From positions 1 to 39,023 of the forward strand of contig NZ_LMFR01000011.1 in assembly GCF_001426925.1 (NCBI RefSeq): a DNA stretch of 39,023 bases. Reading direction: 5' to 3'. Both the position numbers and the translations under genes were made by a program. Shown one piece after another: positions 7,982 to 16,954 of this stretch. The notes below the pieces were generated by a model. The model did not search any database and was not told the origin of the DNA. It saw only the letters and a program-made list of their open reading frames with translations. Within the stretch, counting starts at the first letter, position 1, and each line of letters starts with the position of its first letter. Origin of the DNA: Microbacterium sp. Root53. GTDB taxonomy: Bacteria > Actinomycetota > Actinomycetes > Actinomycetales > Microbacteriaceae.

Positions 7982-9019
7982 TCAGGACTCCTTCCTGGAC
8001 GCCGCGGCCACCTTGCTGCGGCGACGGAACACCGGTTCGGCGGCGGCCAGCTCCTCTTCGGTGGCGATCCGGAACGCGCCGGCCGCCTCGGTCTGCACCT
8101 CGCGGCGCCCCTGTCCGCGGGTGGCGCGGAGGCTCGCGACGATCGAGACCGTGATGATGGTCGCGACGACGGCGAGGCTGATGGTGGTGGGGATGTAGAG
8201 CACGTCCAGCAGCAGCATCTTGATACCCACCCAGATCAGCACGAATGCGAGTCCGATCTTGAGGTAGATGAACCGGTGGATCAGGTCAGCGAGGAGGAAG
8301 TACATCGCCCGCAGCCCGAGGATCGCAAACGCGTTGGCGGTGAAGACCAGGAACGGTTCGCTGGTGACGGCGAAGATGGCGGGGATGGAGTCGACGGCGA
8401 AGATGATGTCGGTGATCTCCACCAGCACCAGCACCGCCAGTAGCGGGGTGGCCACGAGGATCCCGGCCTTGCGGATCAGGAACTTCTGGCCGTGATACGC
8501 GTCGGTCATCGGCACGAACCGGCGGAACACCTTCAGGATCTTCGACTTCTCGGGGTGCACGTGGTCGTTGCGGGAGCGGAACATCCGCCACCCGGTGTAG
8601 ATCAGGAACGCGGCGAACACGTACAGGACCCAGGAGAAGTTCTCGATCAGCGCGGCGCCGGCGGCGATGAAGATGCCCCGGAAGATCAGCGCCCCCAGGA
8701 CGCCGAGGAACAACACCCGGTGCTGGTACTCACGGGGCACCGCGAACGCGGCGAAGATGATCGCCCACACGAACACGTTGTCCACTGCGAGGGATTTCTC
8801 GATGAGGTACCCGGCGAAGTACTGCTGCCCGAACTCCGCCCCCCACAGCGACCACACCAACACACCGAACGCGACACCCAGGGTGACCCACACGATCGAC
8901 CAGACCGCGGCTTCCCGCACACCGATCACGTGCGCTTTGCGGTGCGCGACCAGGTCGACGGCGAGCATCACCAGGATCACACCCAGGACAGCGAACCAGG
9001 CCCACAACGGGACATTCAT
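7982..9019 (-). CDS. TerC-family integral membrane protein (Alx-like)
   Basis: The 345-residue polytopic protein has about eight hydrophobic segments and the family motifs EKSLAVDNVFVW and EITDIIFAVDSIPAIFAVT, whose acidic residues are thought to bind Mn2+. TerC/Alx proteins are linked to manganese export and to supplying Mn to secreted enzymes. The ATG at 9019 is chosen over the GTG at 9034 because GGAGG stands 8 nt before it and overlaps that GTG. The 5' leader carries a yybP-ykoY-like riboswitch, and the upstream DNA has the GAAGT-N4-TTCAC motif shared with the nearby sbtA region. The C-terminal tail is charged and cytosolic. Confidence 0.88.
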   Translation of the reverse strand: MNVPLWAWFAVLGVILVMLAVDLVAHRKAHVIGVREAAVWSIVWVTLGVAFGVLVWSLWGAEFGQQYFAGYLIEKSLAVDNVFVWAIIFAAFAVPREYQHRVLFLGVLGALIFRGIFIAAGAALIENFSWVLYVFAAFLIYTGWRMFRSRNDHVHPEKSKILKVFRRFVPMTDAYHGQKFLIRKAGILVATPLLAVLVLVEITDIIFAVDSIPAIFAVTSEPFLVFTANAFAILGLRAMYFLLADLIHRFIYLKIGLAFVLIWVGIKMLLLDVLYIPTTISLAVVATIITVSIVASLRATRGQGRREVQTEAAGAFRIATEEELAAAEPVFRRRSKVAAASRKES

Positions 9020-9041
9020 GACAAAGACCTCCACGAGTCAT

Positions 9042-9137
9042 TCGTGAAGGTCTCATCGGCCCTTGGGCCCTTCCGCACCGGATCCCGCACGGGGGAACGT
9101 ATTGACGATACGGAAGCGGGATTACTCCCCTTCGAGG
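9042..9137 (-). ncRNA. yybP-ykoY-type (manganese) riboswitch in the terC leader
   Basis: In the minus-strand leader, the L1 consensus GGGGAGTA (9123-9130) is followed by CGTCAATACG and a GC-rich arm. It closes with GAGACCTTC just before the terC ribosome-binding site. GAAGG and CCTTC can pair as the P1 stem and bring the two conserved loops together, as in the Mn2+-sensing yybP-ykoY aptamer. This class is known to control TerC/Alx genes, with Mn2+ turning expression on. The motif order and the gene behind it make the call likely; exact borders are approximate. The end of the aptamer is so near GGAGG that control of translation seems possible. Confidence 0.75.
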
Positions 9138-9151
9138 ACTATGAAACAGCA

Positions 9152-9165
9152 GAAGTACACTTCAC
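9152..9165 (+). promoter_or_regulatory. candidate operator GAAGT-N4-TTCAC upstream of terC
   Basis: GAAGTACACTTCAC lies just upstream of the riboswitch, next to a TTGACG hexamer on the minus strand that could be the terC -35 box. The same 10 fixed bases with the same 4-nt gap occur twice between the regulator and sbtA. It is an imperfect dyad (GTGAA/ACTTC when read from the other side), which suits a dimeric winged-helix protein. Confidence 0.5.
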
Positions 9166-9290
9166 GTCAAGTCCTGCTCAAGAACCCGTCCGCAGCCCAA
9201 TAGTCGACAGCCCGGGCGGGAGAGCGCCGGTTCGGCCGGACGGTTACGCTGGGCCGCGCGTGTCGGTTGGAGAAGAAGGGGGTTGGGGTG

Positions 9291-9797
9291 ATGGCAGCTG
9301 GCGGGTTCGATCTGGATGCCGGACTGCGGCGGTACCCGTGGGTGTCGCGGGCGTTGAACGCGGAAGCCGTGTACGGCACCGTGCTGACGGCCGGGCTGAT
9401 CTCGGCGTTCTCGCTCTACAACCCAGGCCTGCCCACCCTGATCGCCCGCACGGTCGGGACCGTGCTGGTGTTCTGGGGCGCGCACGTGTATGCCGAGATC
9501 GTTGGCAACCGCGACCTCACCTGGCGGGAGGCTGTCCGCGAGGCACTGCAGAGATCCGCGGGGCTGCTCTGGGCGCTGATCGTCCCGGTGGGATGCCTGG
9601 CTGTCGCCGCCGCGCTCCAATTGTCGCTGGGTACCGCGGTGGACATCGCGCTGTGGGGAGCCGTGGTCACCCTTGCACTCCTGGGCTGGTGGGCAGCCCG
9701 CCAACGCCGAACCTCGACCCTCATCAAGGTTCTCACGGCCTCTGGCACCGCCGGCCTCGGGCTCGCCCTGATCGCCCTCAAGGCTCTCGTCCACTGA
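9291..9797 (+). CDS. four-helix integral membrane protein of unknown function
   Basis: The 168-residue protein starts at ATG 9291, with GAAGGGGG about 10 nt upstream and a -10-like TACGCT at 9245-9250. Four hydrophobic segments are visible (TVLTAGLISAFSLY, ARTVGTVLVFWGAHVY, LLWALIVPVGCLAVAAAL, ALWGAVVTLALLGWWAA) plus a weaker C-terminal one. Between helices 2 and 3 lies a hydrophilic loop with EIVGNRDLTWREAVREAL. I recognise the general type from actinobacterial genomes but no named family. It is divergent from terC and convergent with the regulator gene, inside the accessory island. Confidence 0.65.
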   Translation: MAAGGFDLDAGLRRYPWVSRALNAEAVYGTVLTAGLISAFSLYNPGLPTLIARTVGTVLVFWGAHVYAEIVGNRDLTWREAVREALQRSAGLLWALIVPVGCLAVAAALQLSLGTAVDIALWGAVVTLALLGWWAARQRRTSTLIKVLTASGTAGLGLALIALKALVH

Positions 9798-9881
9798 CCC
9801 TTCCCCGCCCTGGAACGCTAGATAAGCGAGCGAGTCGCTCCGCGTGCTACGCCAGAGTCGCCGTGGATGCCGTGGGCGGGA

Positions 9882-10160
9882 TCAGGTCACATCCAGCAGG
9901 GCGCGAATCAGGTCATCGACAGTGTGGGTGGCGTTGGACGGGTGACGCAGCGGACGGTCCGGGTGCAACACATAGTGGTTGCGGCGGCCACGCTTCTCCC
10001 GCTCCAGATACCCCGCCGACTCCAGATCGTTCAGGATCGTCAACGCCGACCGTGGCGTCACCCCCACCACCTCCGCGATATCCCGCACGGCGGCGTCGTT
10101 GTTCTGCGCGACCGCGAGCAGCACGTGCGCGTGATGGGTCAGGAACGTCCACTCTGCCAT
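9882..10160 (-). CDS. winged-helix transcriptional regulator (MarR/ArsR-like)
   Basis: The 92-residue protein is almost entirely one winged helix-turn-helix domain: helices around HHAHVLLAVAQ and AAVRDIAEVVGVTPRSAL, the recognition helix TILNDLESAGYL, and the wing EREKRGRRNHYVL. There is no added sensor domain; the few His and Asp residues in the C-terminal helix might bind a ligand, but no Cys-based metal site is visible. GGGAGG precedes the ATG. The gene is divergent from sbtA. The shared region holds two inverted copies of the 14-bp motif that also stands before terC, so this protein is the natural candidate to bind all three. That assignment is inference. Confidence 0.75.
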   Translation of the reverse strand: MAEWTFLTHHAHVLLAVAQNNDAAVRDIAEVVGVTPRSALTILNDLESAGYLEREKRGRRNHYVLHPDRPLRHPSNATHTVDDLIRALLDVT

Positions 10161-10192
10161 TCCCCCATCCTCCCAAACCCGCGCGTCATTTG

Positions 10193-10206
10193 GTGAACCA
10201 AACTTC
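10193..10206 (-). promoter_or_regulatory. candidate operator, copy in the regulator/sbtA divergent region (left)
   Basis: Read on the minus strand this is GAAGT-TTGG-TTCAC. It lies inside a larger perfect dyad, TTTGGT-GA-ACCAAA (10189-10202). It sits just before a -10-like TATCCT (10210-10215) that could serve sbtA, so binding here would cover the -35 region. Confidence 0.5.
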
Positions 10207-10225
10207 CGCTATCCTCTGGAAGGCA

Positions 10226-10239
10226 GAAGTCTGCTTCAC
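10226..10239 (+). promoter_or_regulatory. candidate operator, copy in the regulator/sbtA divergent region (right)
   Basis: GAAGT-CTGC-TTCAC stands 33 bp from the left copy and in opposite orientation, so the two frame the likely promoter core. Together with the terC copy it defines the consensus. It lies just ahead of the sbtA ribosome-binding site. Confidence 0.5.
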
Positions 10240-10258
10240 CAATCGTGATGGGGGACCC

Positions 10259-11221
10259 TTGTTCGACGCAGCCCTGACCAACCTCCTCTCACCCCCAGTG
10301 CTCGCCTTCGGACTGGGGGTGCTCGCGGCCGCCATCAAGTCCGACCTGAAGGTCCCGGACGCGATGATGCGGGCGCTGTCGATCTACCTGCTGCTGGCCA
10401 TCGGCCTGAAGGGCGGGGTGGCGCTGCGCGGCGAAACCGCCACCGCCGTGCTCGGCCCGGTCGCCCTCGCCCTGGCCCTCGGAGTGATCATCCCCGCCGC
10501 CGCGTACGGCGCCCTCAAACTGATGACCCGGCTGGGCCGGATCGACCGCGGCGCGATCGCCGCGCACTACGGCTCCACCTCACTGGTCACCTTCACCGCC
10601 GCTCTGGTGTTCCTCGACAACGCCGGCATCTCCTACCCCGGATACTCGGCCACTCTGCTGGCCGTGCTCGAGGTCCCCGGCATCCTGATCGGCATCCTCC
10701 TCGCGCGCCGACACCTCGCCAAAACCGCCGGGTGGGGACCCACCCTCCACGAAGTCCTCACCGGCAAATCGGTGCTCCTCCTGATCGGGGGGTTGGCCAT
10801 CGGATTCATCGCAGGCCCTGCCGGGTACGCCCCGATCGCGCCCGTGTTCACCGACGCCTTCCGCGGACTGCTGGTGCTGTTCCTGCTCGCCCTCGGCCTT
10901 GAAGTCGGACACCGGCTCGGCACCATCCGAGAAGGCGGACCCGGGCTGATCGCCTTCGCCCTCCTCTTCCCCCTCGCCGCGGGTACCCTCGGCGTCGCGA
11001 CCGGAACCCTCATCGGGATTAACGTCGGCGGAGCGGTCGTCCTGGGCGTCCTCTGCGCCAGTGCGTCCTACATCGCCGCGCCCGCCGCTGTCCGCCTCGC
11101 GTTGCCTGACGCCAACACCGCCCTGTCCCTCACTGCCAGCATCGGCATCACCTTCCCCCTCAACCTCGTCCTCGGGATCCCTCTCCTAGCCTGGCTCGCC
11201 GAGCAGCTCGCAGGCAGATGA
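10259..11221 (+). CDS. SbtA-type sodium-dependent bicarbonate permease
   Basis: The 320-residue polytopic protein has about ten membrane segments in two inverted halves. The opening DAALTNLLSPPVLAFGLG, then IKSDLKVPDAM and IYLLLAIGLKGGVAL, and later GSTSLVTFTAA are hallmarks of the SbtA (DUF897) family, first known from cyanobacteria as a Na+/bicarbonate symporter. The start is a TTG at 10259, 5 nt after a GGGGGA ribosome-binding site; no ATG or GTG gives the conserved N-terminus. No SbtB (PII-like) gene is adjacent, unlike cyanobacterial systems. Its promoter region carries two copies of the motif also seen at terC. The transported ion in non-phototrophs is not established. Confidence 0.85.
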   Translation: MFDAALTNLLSPPVLAFGLGVLAAAIKSDLKVPDAMMRALSIYLLLAIGLKGGVALRGETATAVLGPVALALALGVIIPAAAYGALKLMTRLGRIDRGAIAAHYGSTSLVTFTAALVFLDNAGISYPGYSATLLAVLEVPGILIGILLARRHLAKTAGWGPTLHEVLTGKSVLLLIGGLAIGFIAGPAGYAPIAPVFTDAFRGLLVLFLLALGLEVGHRLGTIREGGPGLIAFALLFPLAAGTLGVATGTLIGINVGGAVVLGVLCASASYIAAPAAVRLALPDANTALSLTASIGITFPLNLVLGIPLLAWLAEQLAGR

Positions 11222-11432
11222 TTAACCGGGACGGTCGGGGTTGCTGGGCATGGTGCGGGCGATGACGTATTCGATACTGTCCCGCTGCGAGAACTGCGCC
11301 CACCTGCTCGCGGTTTGAGGAGTCAGACCCGTCTGCGTGGCCACTACCGCAGCGGGGAGGTCGCTGGCGAGAGCCAGCATGGCGGTGTTGCGGGTAACTT
11401 GGGGGCGGATCCCGGCTTGAGCAAGCTTTCTC
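11222..11432 (-). pseudogene. 3' part of an integrase-like gene split by the ISL3 element
   Basis: On the minus strand this gives AGIRPQVTRNTAMLALASDL, TQTGLTPQTASRWAQFSQ and a TAA stop at 11222-11224, directly abutting the sbtA stop. If the ISL3 element and one 8-bp repeat are removed, the frame joins perfectly to the other half at HPTTLGRK-LAQAG. The tail resembles the C-terminal region of tyrosine-recombinase-like proteins in actinobacterial mobile elements, where a helical domain checks the DNA. The catalytic Tyr is not evident, so the activity of even the original gene is uncertain. Confidence 0.65.
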
Positions 11433-11435
11433 GGC

Positions 11436-12746
11436 TCATCGCGAATGAGAGTGTAGGAGCGGTCTGAATCCGCCGGCTTCGAGGAGCGATCTGGCGACGT
11501 AGTGCGTGAGGTTCCGGAAGCCGAGGGCGGAACCGCGAAGGTGCTCGAGCCGGCCGTTGATGGCCTCCGTTGGGCCGTTGCTCGTTCCGGGGCGGTCGAA
11601 GAACGCGAGGATGTCCGCGGCGCGCTGCTTCAGCGTGCGGCCGAGGCGACGGACCTCTTTGAGCAGCGCGGGGACGCCGTTGCTGACAGAGTCGATCACC
11701 GCCCGCATCATCTCCTTCGCCTTGTTCTTGTCGGGTTCGCGGTAGGCGGCGACGATGCGCTGGTAGATGCCCCAGGTCGCTTCGACCTCGACGTGCTCCT
11801 CGGCGGCGAACACCGCGTCGAGCCGCGCGGTCTGCTTCTCGGTGAGGAAGCTCGCGCCGGTGTGGAGGGTGCGGCGGACCCCGTAGAGCGGGTCGCCGGC
11901 GTGACCGCGGTGCCCGAGGGTGTCTTGCTGGACGCGCTGCCGGGTCCGGTCGAGCGCGTCGCCGGCGAGGCGGACGACGTGGAACGGGTCCATCACCGGG
12001 ACCGCGTCGGGGAGCTCTTCGGCCGCGGCGGTCTTGAACCCGGAGAACCCGTCCATCGCGACCACCTCGATCCGGCTCGACCACTCCGCAGGCCGGGCGG
12101 CGAGCCACTCCTTGAACACCTGCTTCGAGCGGCCCTCGACCATGTCCAGCAGCCTGGCCGGGCCCGTCTTGTTCCTCGCGGGGGTGAGGTCGATGATCAC
12201 GGTCACGTACTTCTCGCCAAACCGTGTGTGACGCCAGACGTGCTCGTCGACACCGATCGTGGTGACCCCGTCGAACCTCGCCGGGTCGTCGATCAGGCGA
12301 CGCTTGCCTTCGGCGATGATCGCGGTGTTCGCGGTATGCCACGACACCCCGAGCCCTGCTGCGGCGCGGGAGACGGTGAGGTGGTCGACCACGATCGCCG
12401 TGAGTGCCCACCCGATCCCGCCGCGGGAGATCTTCGCCCTCGGCGCCGCCGCCTTCGACGTGTCCTGCCGCCAGGTCCGGCGGCAGTGCGTGCACCGGTA
12501 GCGGCGCACCCGGACCAGCAGCGTCGTCGGCCGATGCCCGAACGGCTCATGCGCCAGCGGCCGCGTCACCGTGTCACCCGGCACGCCCTCCGCGCCGCAC
12601 TTCCGACACCACGGGTCGTCCTCGACGACGCGGCACTCCAGCACCGCCCGATCAGGCTCGAGCAGCTGCCCGACGGCTTGAAAACCGAGCTCGTCAAGAC
12701 GGCAGAACGTGGTCAGGTCAGGGGTCGCGAACGTAGGGTGGTGCAA
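11436..12746 (-). CDS. ISL3-family transposase
   Basis: The 436-residue transposase has an N-terminal zinc-finger-like region (CRVVEDDPWCRKCG and YRCTHCRRTW), an HTH around LTVSRAAAGLGVSW, and a DDE catalytic core: the first Asp in TTIGVDEHVW, a second in AMDGFSGF or VMDPFHVV, and Glu in GPTEAINGRLEHLR. This layout is typical of the ISL3 family (IS31831/IS1207-like in corynebacteria). It is full length with no frameshift. The stop codon lies inside the left inverted repeat, normal for this compact family. It would act in trans on the inverted repeats flanking the gene. Confidence 0.93.
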   Translation of the reverse strand: MHHPTFATPDLTTFCRLDELGFQAVGQLLEPDRAVLECRVVEDDPWCRKCGAEGVPGDTVTRPLAHEPFGHRPTTLLVRVRRYRCTHCRRTWRQDTSKAAAPRAKISRGGIGWALTAIVVDHLTVSRAAAGLGVSWHTANTAIIAEGKRRLIDDPARFDGVTTIGVDEHVWRHTRFGEKYVTVIIDLTPARNKTGPARLLDMVEGRSKQVFKEWLAARPAEWSSRIEVVAMDGFSGFKTAAAEELPDAVPVMDPFHVVRLAGDALDRTRQRVQQDTLGHRGHAGDPLYGVRRTLHTGASFLTEKQTARLDAVFAAEEHVEVEATWGIYQRIVAAYREPDKNKAKEMMRAVIDSVSNGVPALLKEVRRLGRTLKQRAADILAFFDRPGTSNGPTEAINGRLEHLRGSALGFRNLTHYVARSLLEAGGFRPLLHSHSR

Positions 12747-12748
12747 GT

Positions 12749-12801
12749 CGAGGTCTTCCGGCAGATGGTGAGCGTGAGAACTTCCATCCTGGAAGACCTC
12801 G
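12749..12801. repeat. internal inverted repeat upstream of the ISL3 transposase
   Basis: CGAGGTCTTCC (12749-12759) and GGAAGACCTCG (12791-12801) are perfect 11-bp inverted copies with a 31-nt loop. They lie between the transposase start and the right end of the element. As RNA this would fold just ahead of the transposase start and could limit read-through expression from outside, a tactic known in other IS families. Confidence 0.5.
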
Positions 12802-12858
12802 ACGCCTATCCGCGAACCAGCCGGCGGTCCCGGGCTACACCCTCAACTGCGAAGAGCC

Positions 12859-13130
12859 GCTTTCTCCCGAGCGTGGTGGGATGGATGGGCTCGTGTGGTC
12901 TGCGTGGAGAAGCGAATAGGTAGCTGGCTTCACCTGTCCGTGTCCGCGCGGGCAGAGACTGCTGTGCCGTGGACCTGAGACGATCGACGATCTCAGCCAC
13001 AACTGGCGCGATCTCGATGTGATCCGTCGCGATCGCCAGGTACGTGCGCCCTTCCGTCGTGCGGAGATCAGCGGTGGTGAGCTGGTGGATGCGTTCGACC
13101 CGGGCGCCGTACAACAGGATGCACACCGGC
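12859..13130 (-). pseudogene. 5' part of the integrase-like gene, truncated and split by ISL3
   Basis: The minus strand encodes CILLYGARVERIHQLTTADL, TYLAIATDHIEIAPVVAEIV and SYLFASPRRPHEPIHPTTLG. The pattern 'LLYG-x-RIHQLT ... LFASPRRPxEPIHPTTL' is like the catalytic-domain entrance of tyrosine-recombinase-like proteins from actinobacterial plasmids and islands. No start is present: the frame fades at about 13,130, 80 bp from the GlxA-type gene, so the N-terminal half is missing. The gene is thus doubly broken, by 5' loss and by the IS. It marks the right edge of the accessory island. Confidence 0.6.
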
Positions 13131-13207
13131 TCCGAGTGGGTTCGGTTACGACTGCCAGTGGCAGGATCGACACAACTCGCAGTAATACTGCCAACAAGGA
13201 GGCCGGT

Positions 13208-14185
13208 GTGAGGACCGTCGCATGCATCGTGCAGGAGGGCTTCGCGCCCTTCGAGTTCGGCGTCGCGTGCGAGGCCTTCGGCCTCGACCGCTCGGACGAC
13301 GGGATCGAGTCGTTCGACTTCCGCATCGTGACGCCCGATCCGGGGCCCGTCACCTCGAACCTCGGCTTCTCGATCAACGTCGCCGACGACCTGACCTTCG
13401 CCGAGACCGCCGACATCGTGGTCGTCTCCACCCAGCCGCGATCGGCGTGGGGCCGGATCGACACGCGCGTGGCCGCGGTCATCCGGTCGGCGGTCGAGCG
13501 CGACGCGTGGCTGCTCAGCGTCTGCAGCGGCGCGTTCGTGCTGGCCGCGGCCGGCGTGCTCGACGGGCGACGAGCGACCACGCACTGGATGTACTCCGAC
13601 GCCATGGCACGCATGTATCCGCGGATCGACGTCGATCCCGACGTCCTCTACGTGCAGGACGGCCACATCATCACGAGCGCCGGGACGGCGGCGGGGCTCG
13701 ACGCGTGCCTGCACCTGCTGCGCCAGGAGCTGGGCGCCGAGGCGACCAATCGCATCGCGCGCCGGATGGTCGTCGCGCCGCAGCGCGACGGCGGCCAGGC
13801 GCAGTTCATCGACCGGCCCCTTCCGGAGTCCGCGGGCCTCTCGCTCGCGCCGGTGGCCGACTGGGCGCTCGAGAACTTGGACCGCGAGCTGACGGTGGAG
13901 CTGCTCGCCGCGCGGGCGCACATGTCGCCGCGCACGTTCGCTCGTCGCTTCAAGGCCGACTACGGCACGACGCCGGCGGCGTGGCTCGCGCGGCAGCGGA
14001 TCATCCAGGCCCAGCGCCTGCTGGAGCGCACAGAGTGGGGCCTCGATCGGATCGCCGACGAGTGCGGCTTCGGATCGGCGGCCGTGCTGCGGCAGAACTT
14101 CGCGCGCGTCCTGGGCATCACGCCGACCGCGTACCGCGCGCGCTTCGCGTGCTCGACCGCTCCGATGGCCGACACCGCCGCCTGA
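13208..14185 (+). CDS. GlxA-family AraC-type transcriptional regulator
   Basis: The 325-residue protein starts at a GTG, 5 nt after AAGGAGG. The N-terminal two thirds is a DJ-1/PfpI-like domain (VACIVQEGFAPFEFGV; SVCSGAFVLAAAGVLDGRRATTHW, with the family Cys in the nucleophile-elbow position). The C-terminal part has two AraC helix-turn-helix units (LTVELLAARAHMSPRTFARR and LDRIADECGFGSAAVLRQNF). GlxA-like regulators control diverse catabolic genes, often nitrogen or amino-acid related; the ligand here is unknown. The adjacent 14,195 gene is convergent, so no target is obvious. It lies directly right of the mobile island and is intact. Confidence 0.9.
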   Translation: MRTVACIVQEGFAPFEFGVACEAFGLDRSDDGIESFDFRIVTPDPGPVTSNLGFSINVADDLTFAETADIVVVSTQPRSAWGRIDTRVAAVIRSAVERDAWLLSVCSGAFVLAAAGVLDGRRATTHWMYSDAMARMYPRIDVDPDVLYVQDGHIITSAGTAAGLDACLHLLRQELGAEATNRIARRMVVAPQRDGGQAQFIDRPLPESAGLSLAPVADWALENLDRELTVELLAARAHMSPRTFARRFKADYGTTPAAWLARQRIIQAQRLLERTEWGLDRIADECGFGSAAVLRQNFARVLGITPTAYRARFACSTAPMADTAA

Positions 14186-14194
14186 GGCCGGCCG

Positions 14195-14515
14195 TCACAG
14201 CAGCAGGATGCCGAGCGTGGCGCTGCTCACCAGGCCGGTGAGCAGCGCGACGAGCGAGGCGCGCCGCGCCGTGGGGAAGCACGCGCCGATCGCGCCGAGC
14301 ACCGCGGCGGCCGCGCCCGCCGGCACGCCGATCCCGAGGCTGAACGCGGGCGGCTCGGCGGCGCGACCAGGCATCATGACGCCCACGGTGACTGCGAGGA
14401 CGATCACGGCGACGGCGGCGCCCACGAGCGCGAGCGCGGCGATCGTCCGGTGCGCCGCCGCGGCGGCCCGGGTCGGGGTCGCGGCACGGTGGGACGGGGC
14501 CTGGCCGGAGGACAT
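14195..14515 (-). CDS. small integral membrane protein of unknown function
   Basis: From the ATG at 14515 the product is 106 residues: a hydrophilic Ala/Arg-rich N-terminus, then three hydrophobic segments (TIAALALVGAAVAVIVLAV; GVPAGAAAAVLGAIGACF; LVALLTGLVSSATLGILLL). An in-frame GTG/ATG lies further upstream at 14587, but the added residues are Pro/Arg-rich and less likely. The sequence GGGAGG is nearly adjacent to the ATG, so translation initiation is not ideal. No family recognised. It is convergent with the GlxA-type regulator and divergent from clpB. Confidence 0.5.
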   Translation of the reverse strand: MSSGQAPSHRAATPTRAAAAAHRTIAALALVGAAVAVIVLAVTVGVMMPGRAAEPPAFSLGIGVPAGAAAAVLGAIGACFPTARRASLVALLTGLVSSATLGILLL

Positions 14516-14627
14516 CCCTCCCAGCCTGCCGGGGCGGGGCGCCCGCGTCTGTCGCCCATTCGGGTGACAAGCGGGGTGAGGTCGCATTCCAGGTCGGTCT
14601 ACCCGCGGCGGCCCGGCCGCTGATAAA

Positions 14628-14648
14628 CTTCAGCGCAGACGACTCAAC
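14628..14648 (+). promoter_or_regulatory. clpB: HAIR-like element (HspR site) before clpB
   Basis: CTTCAGC-N7-ACTCAAC matches the HspR-binding HAIR consensus CTTGAGT-N7-ACTCAAG at 11 of 14 fixed positions with the correct 7-bp gap. It directly follows a -10-like GATAAA (14622-14627), so a bound repressor would cover the start of transcription. HspR repression of clpB and dnaK is established in Streptomyces and mycobacteria. Confidence 0.6.
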
Positions 14649-14674
14649 TTTGTCGACGAGCTTCGGGAGGCGAC

Positions 14675-16876
<2,202 letters not shown>

Positions 16877-16910
16877 CTCTGCATGCCGTGAACGGCATGT
16901 GGCGACGAGA

Positions 16911-16941
16911 AAGGGCCGACGGGATGATCCCGTCGGCCCTT
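16911..16941. terminator. bidirectional terminator between clpB and the nitroreductase gene
   Basis: AAGGGCCGACGGGA and TCCCGTCGGCCCTT form a perfect 14-bp stem with a 3-nt loop, followed by TTTT on the plus side and preceded by AAA. It serves both convergent genes. A second smaller hairpin, CATGCCGT-GA-ACGGCATG, lies just before it at 16882-16899. Confidence 0.85.
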
Positions 16942-16954
16942 TTCGCGCTTCTGA

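Larger units (their letters stand above)
11433..12858 (-). mobile_element. complete ISL3-family insertion sequence with 8-bp target duplication
   Basis: The element is 1,426 bp. Terminal inverted repeats of about 24 bp run inward from GGCTC at both ends (left 11433-11456; right 12835-12858 read in reverse). Matching blocks are GGCTC, TCGC, TGAG and GTGTAG. Flanking both sides is the identical 8-bp GCTTTCTC (11425-11432 and 12859-12866), the duplication length expected of ISL3. It carries one intact transposase gene. A perfect duplication and an unbroken gene indicate recent movement. Confidence 0.93.

Noticed and set aside
9798..9881. Possible gene between the membrane protein and the regulator
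   Set aside because: Only 84 bp; contains a small GAGCGA/TCGCTC hairpin that may be a terminator for the convergent genes.
10040..10160. ArsR-type metal site in the small regulator
   Set aside because: No ELCVC-like motif or Cys pair is present; the winged helix is clear but metal sensing cannot be claimed.
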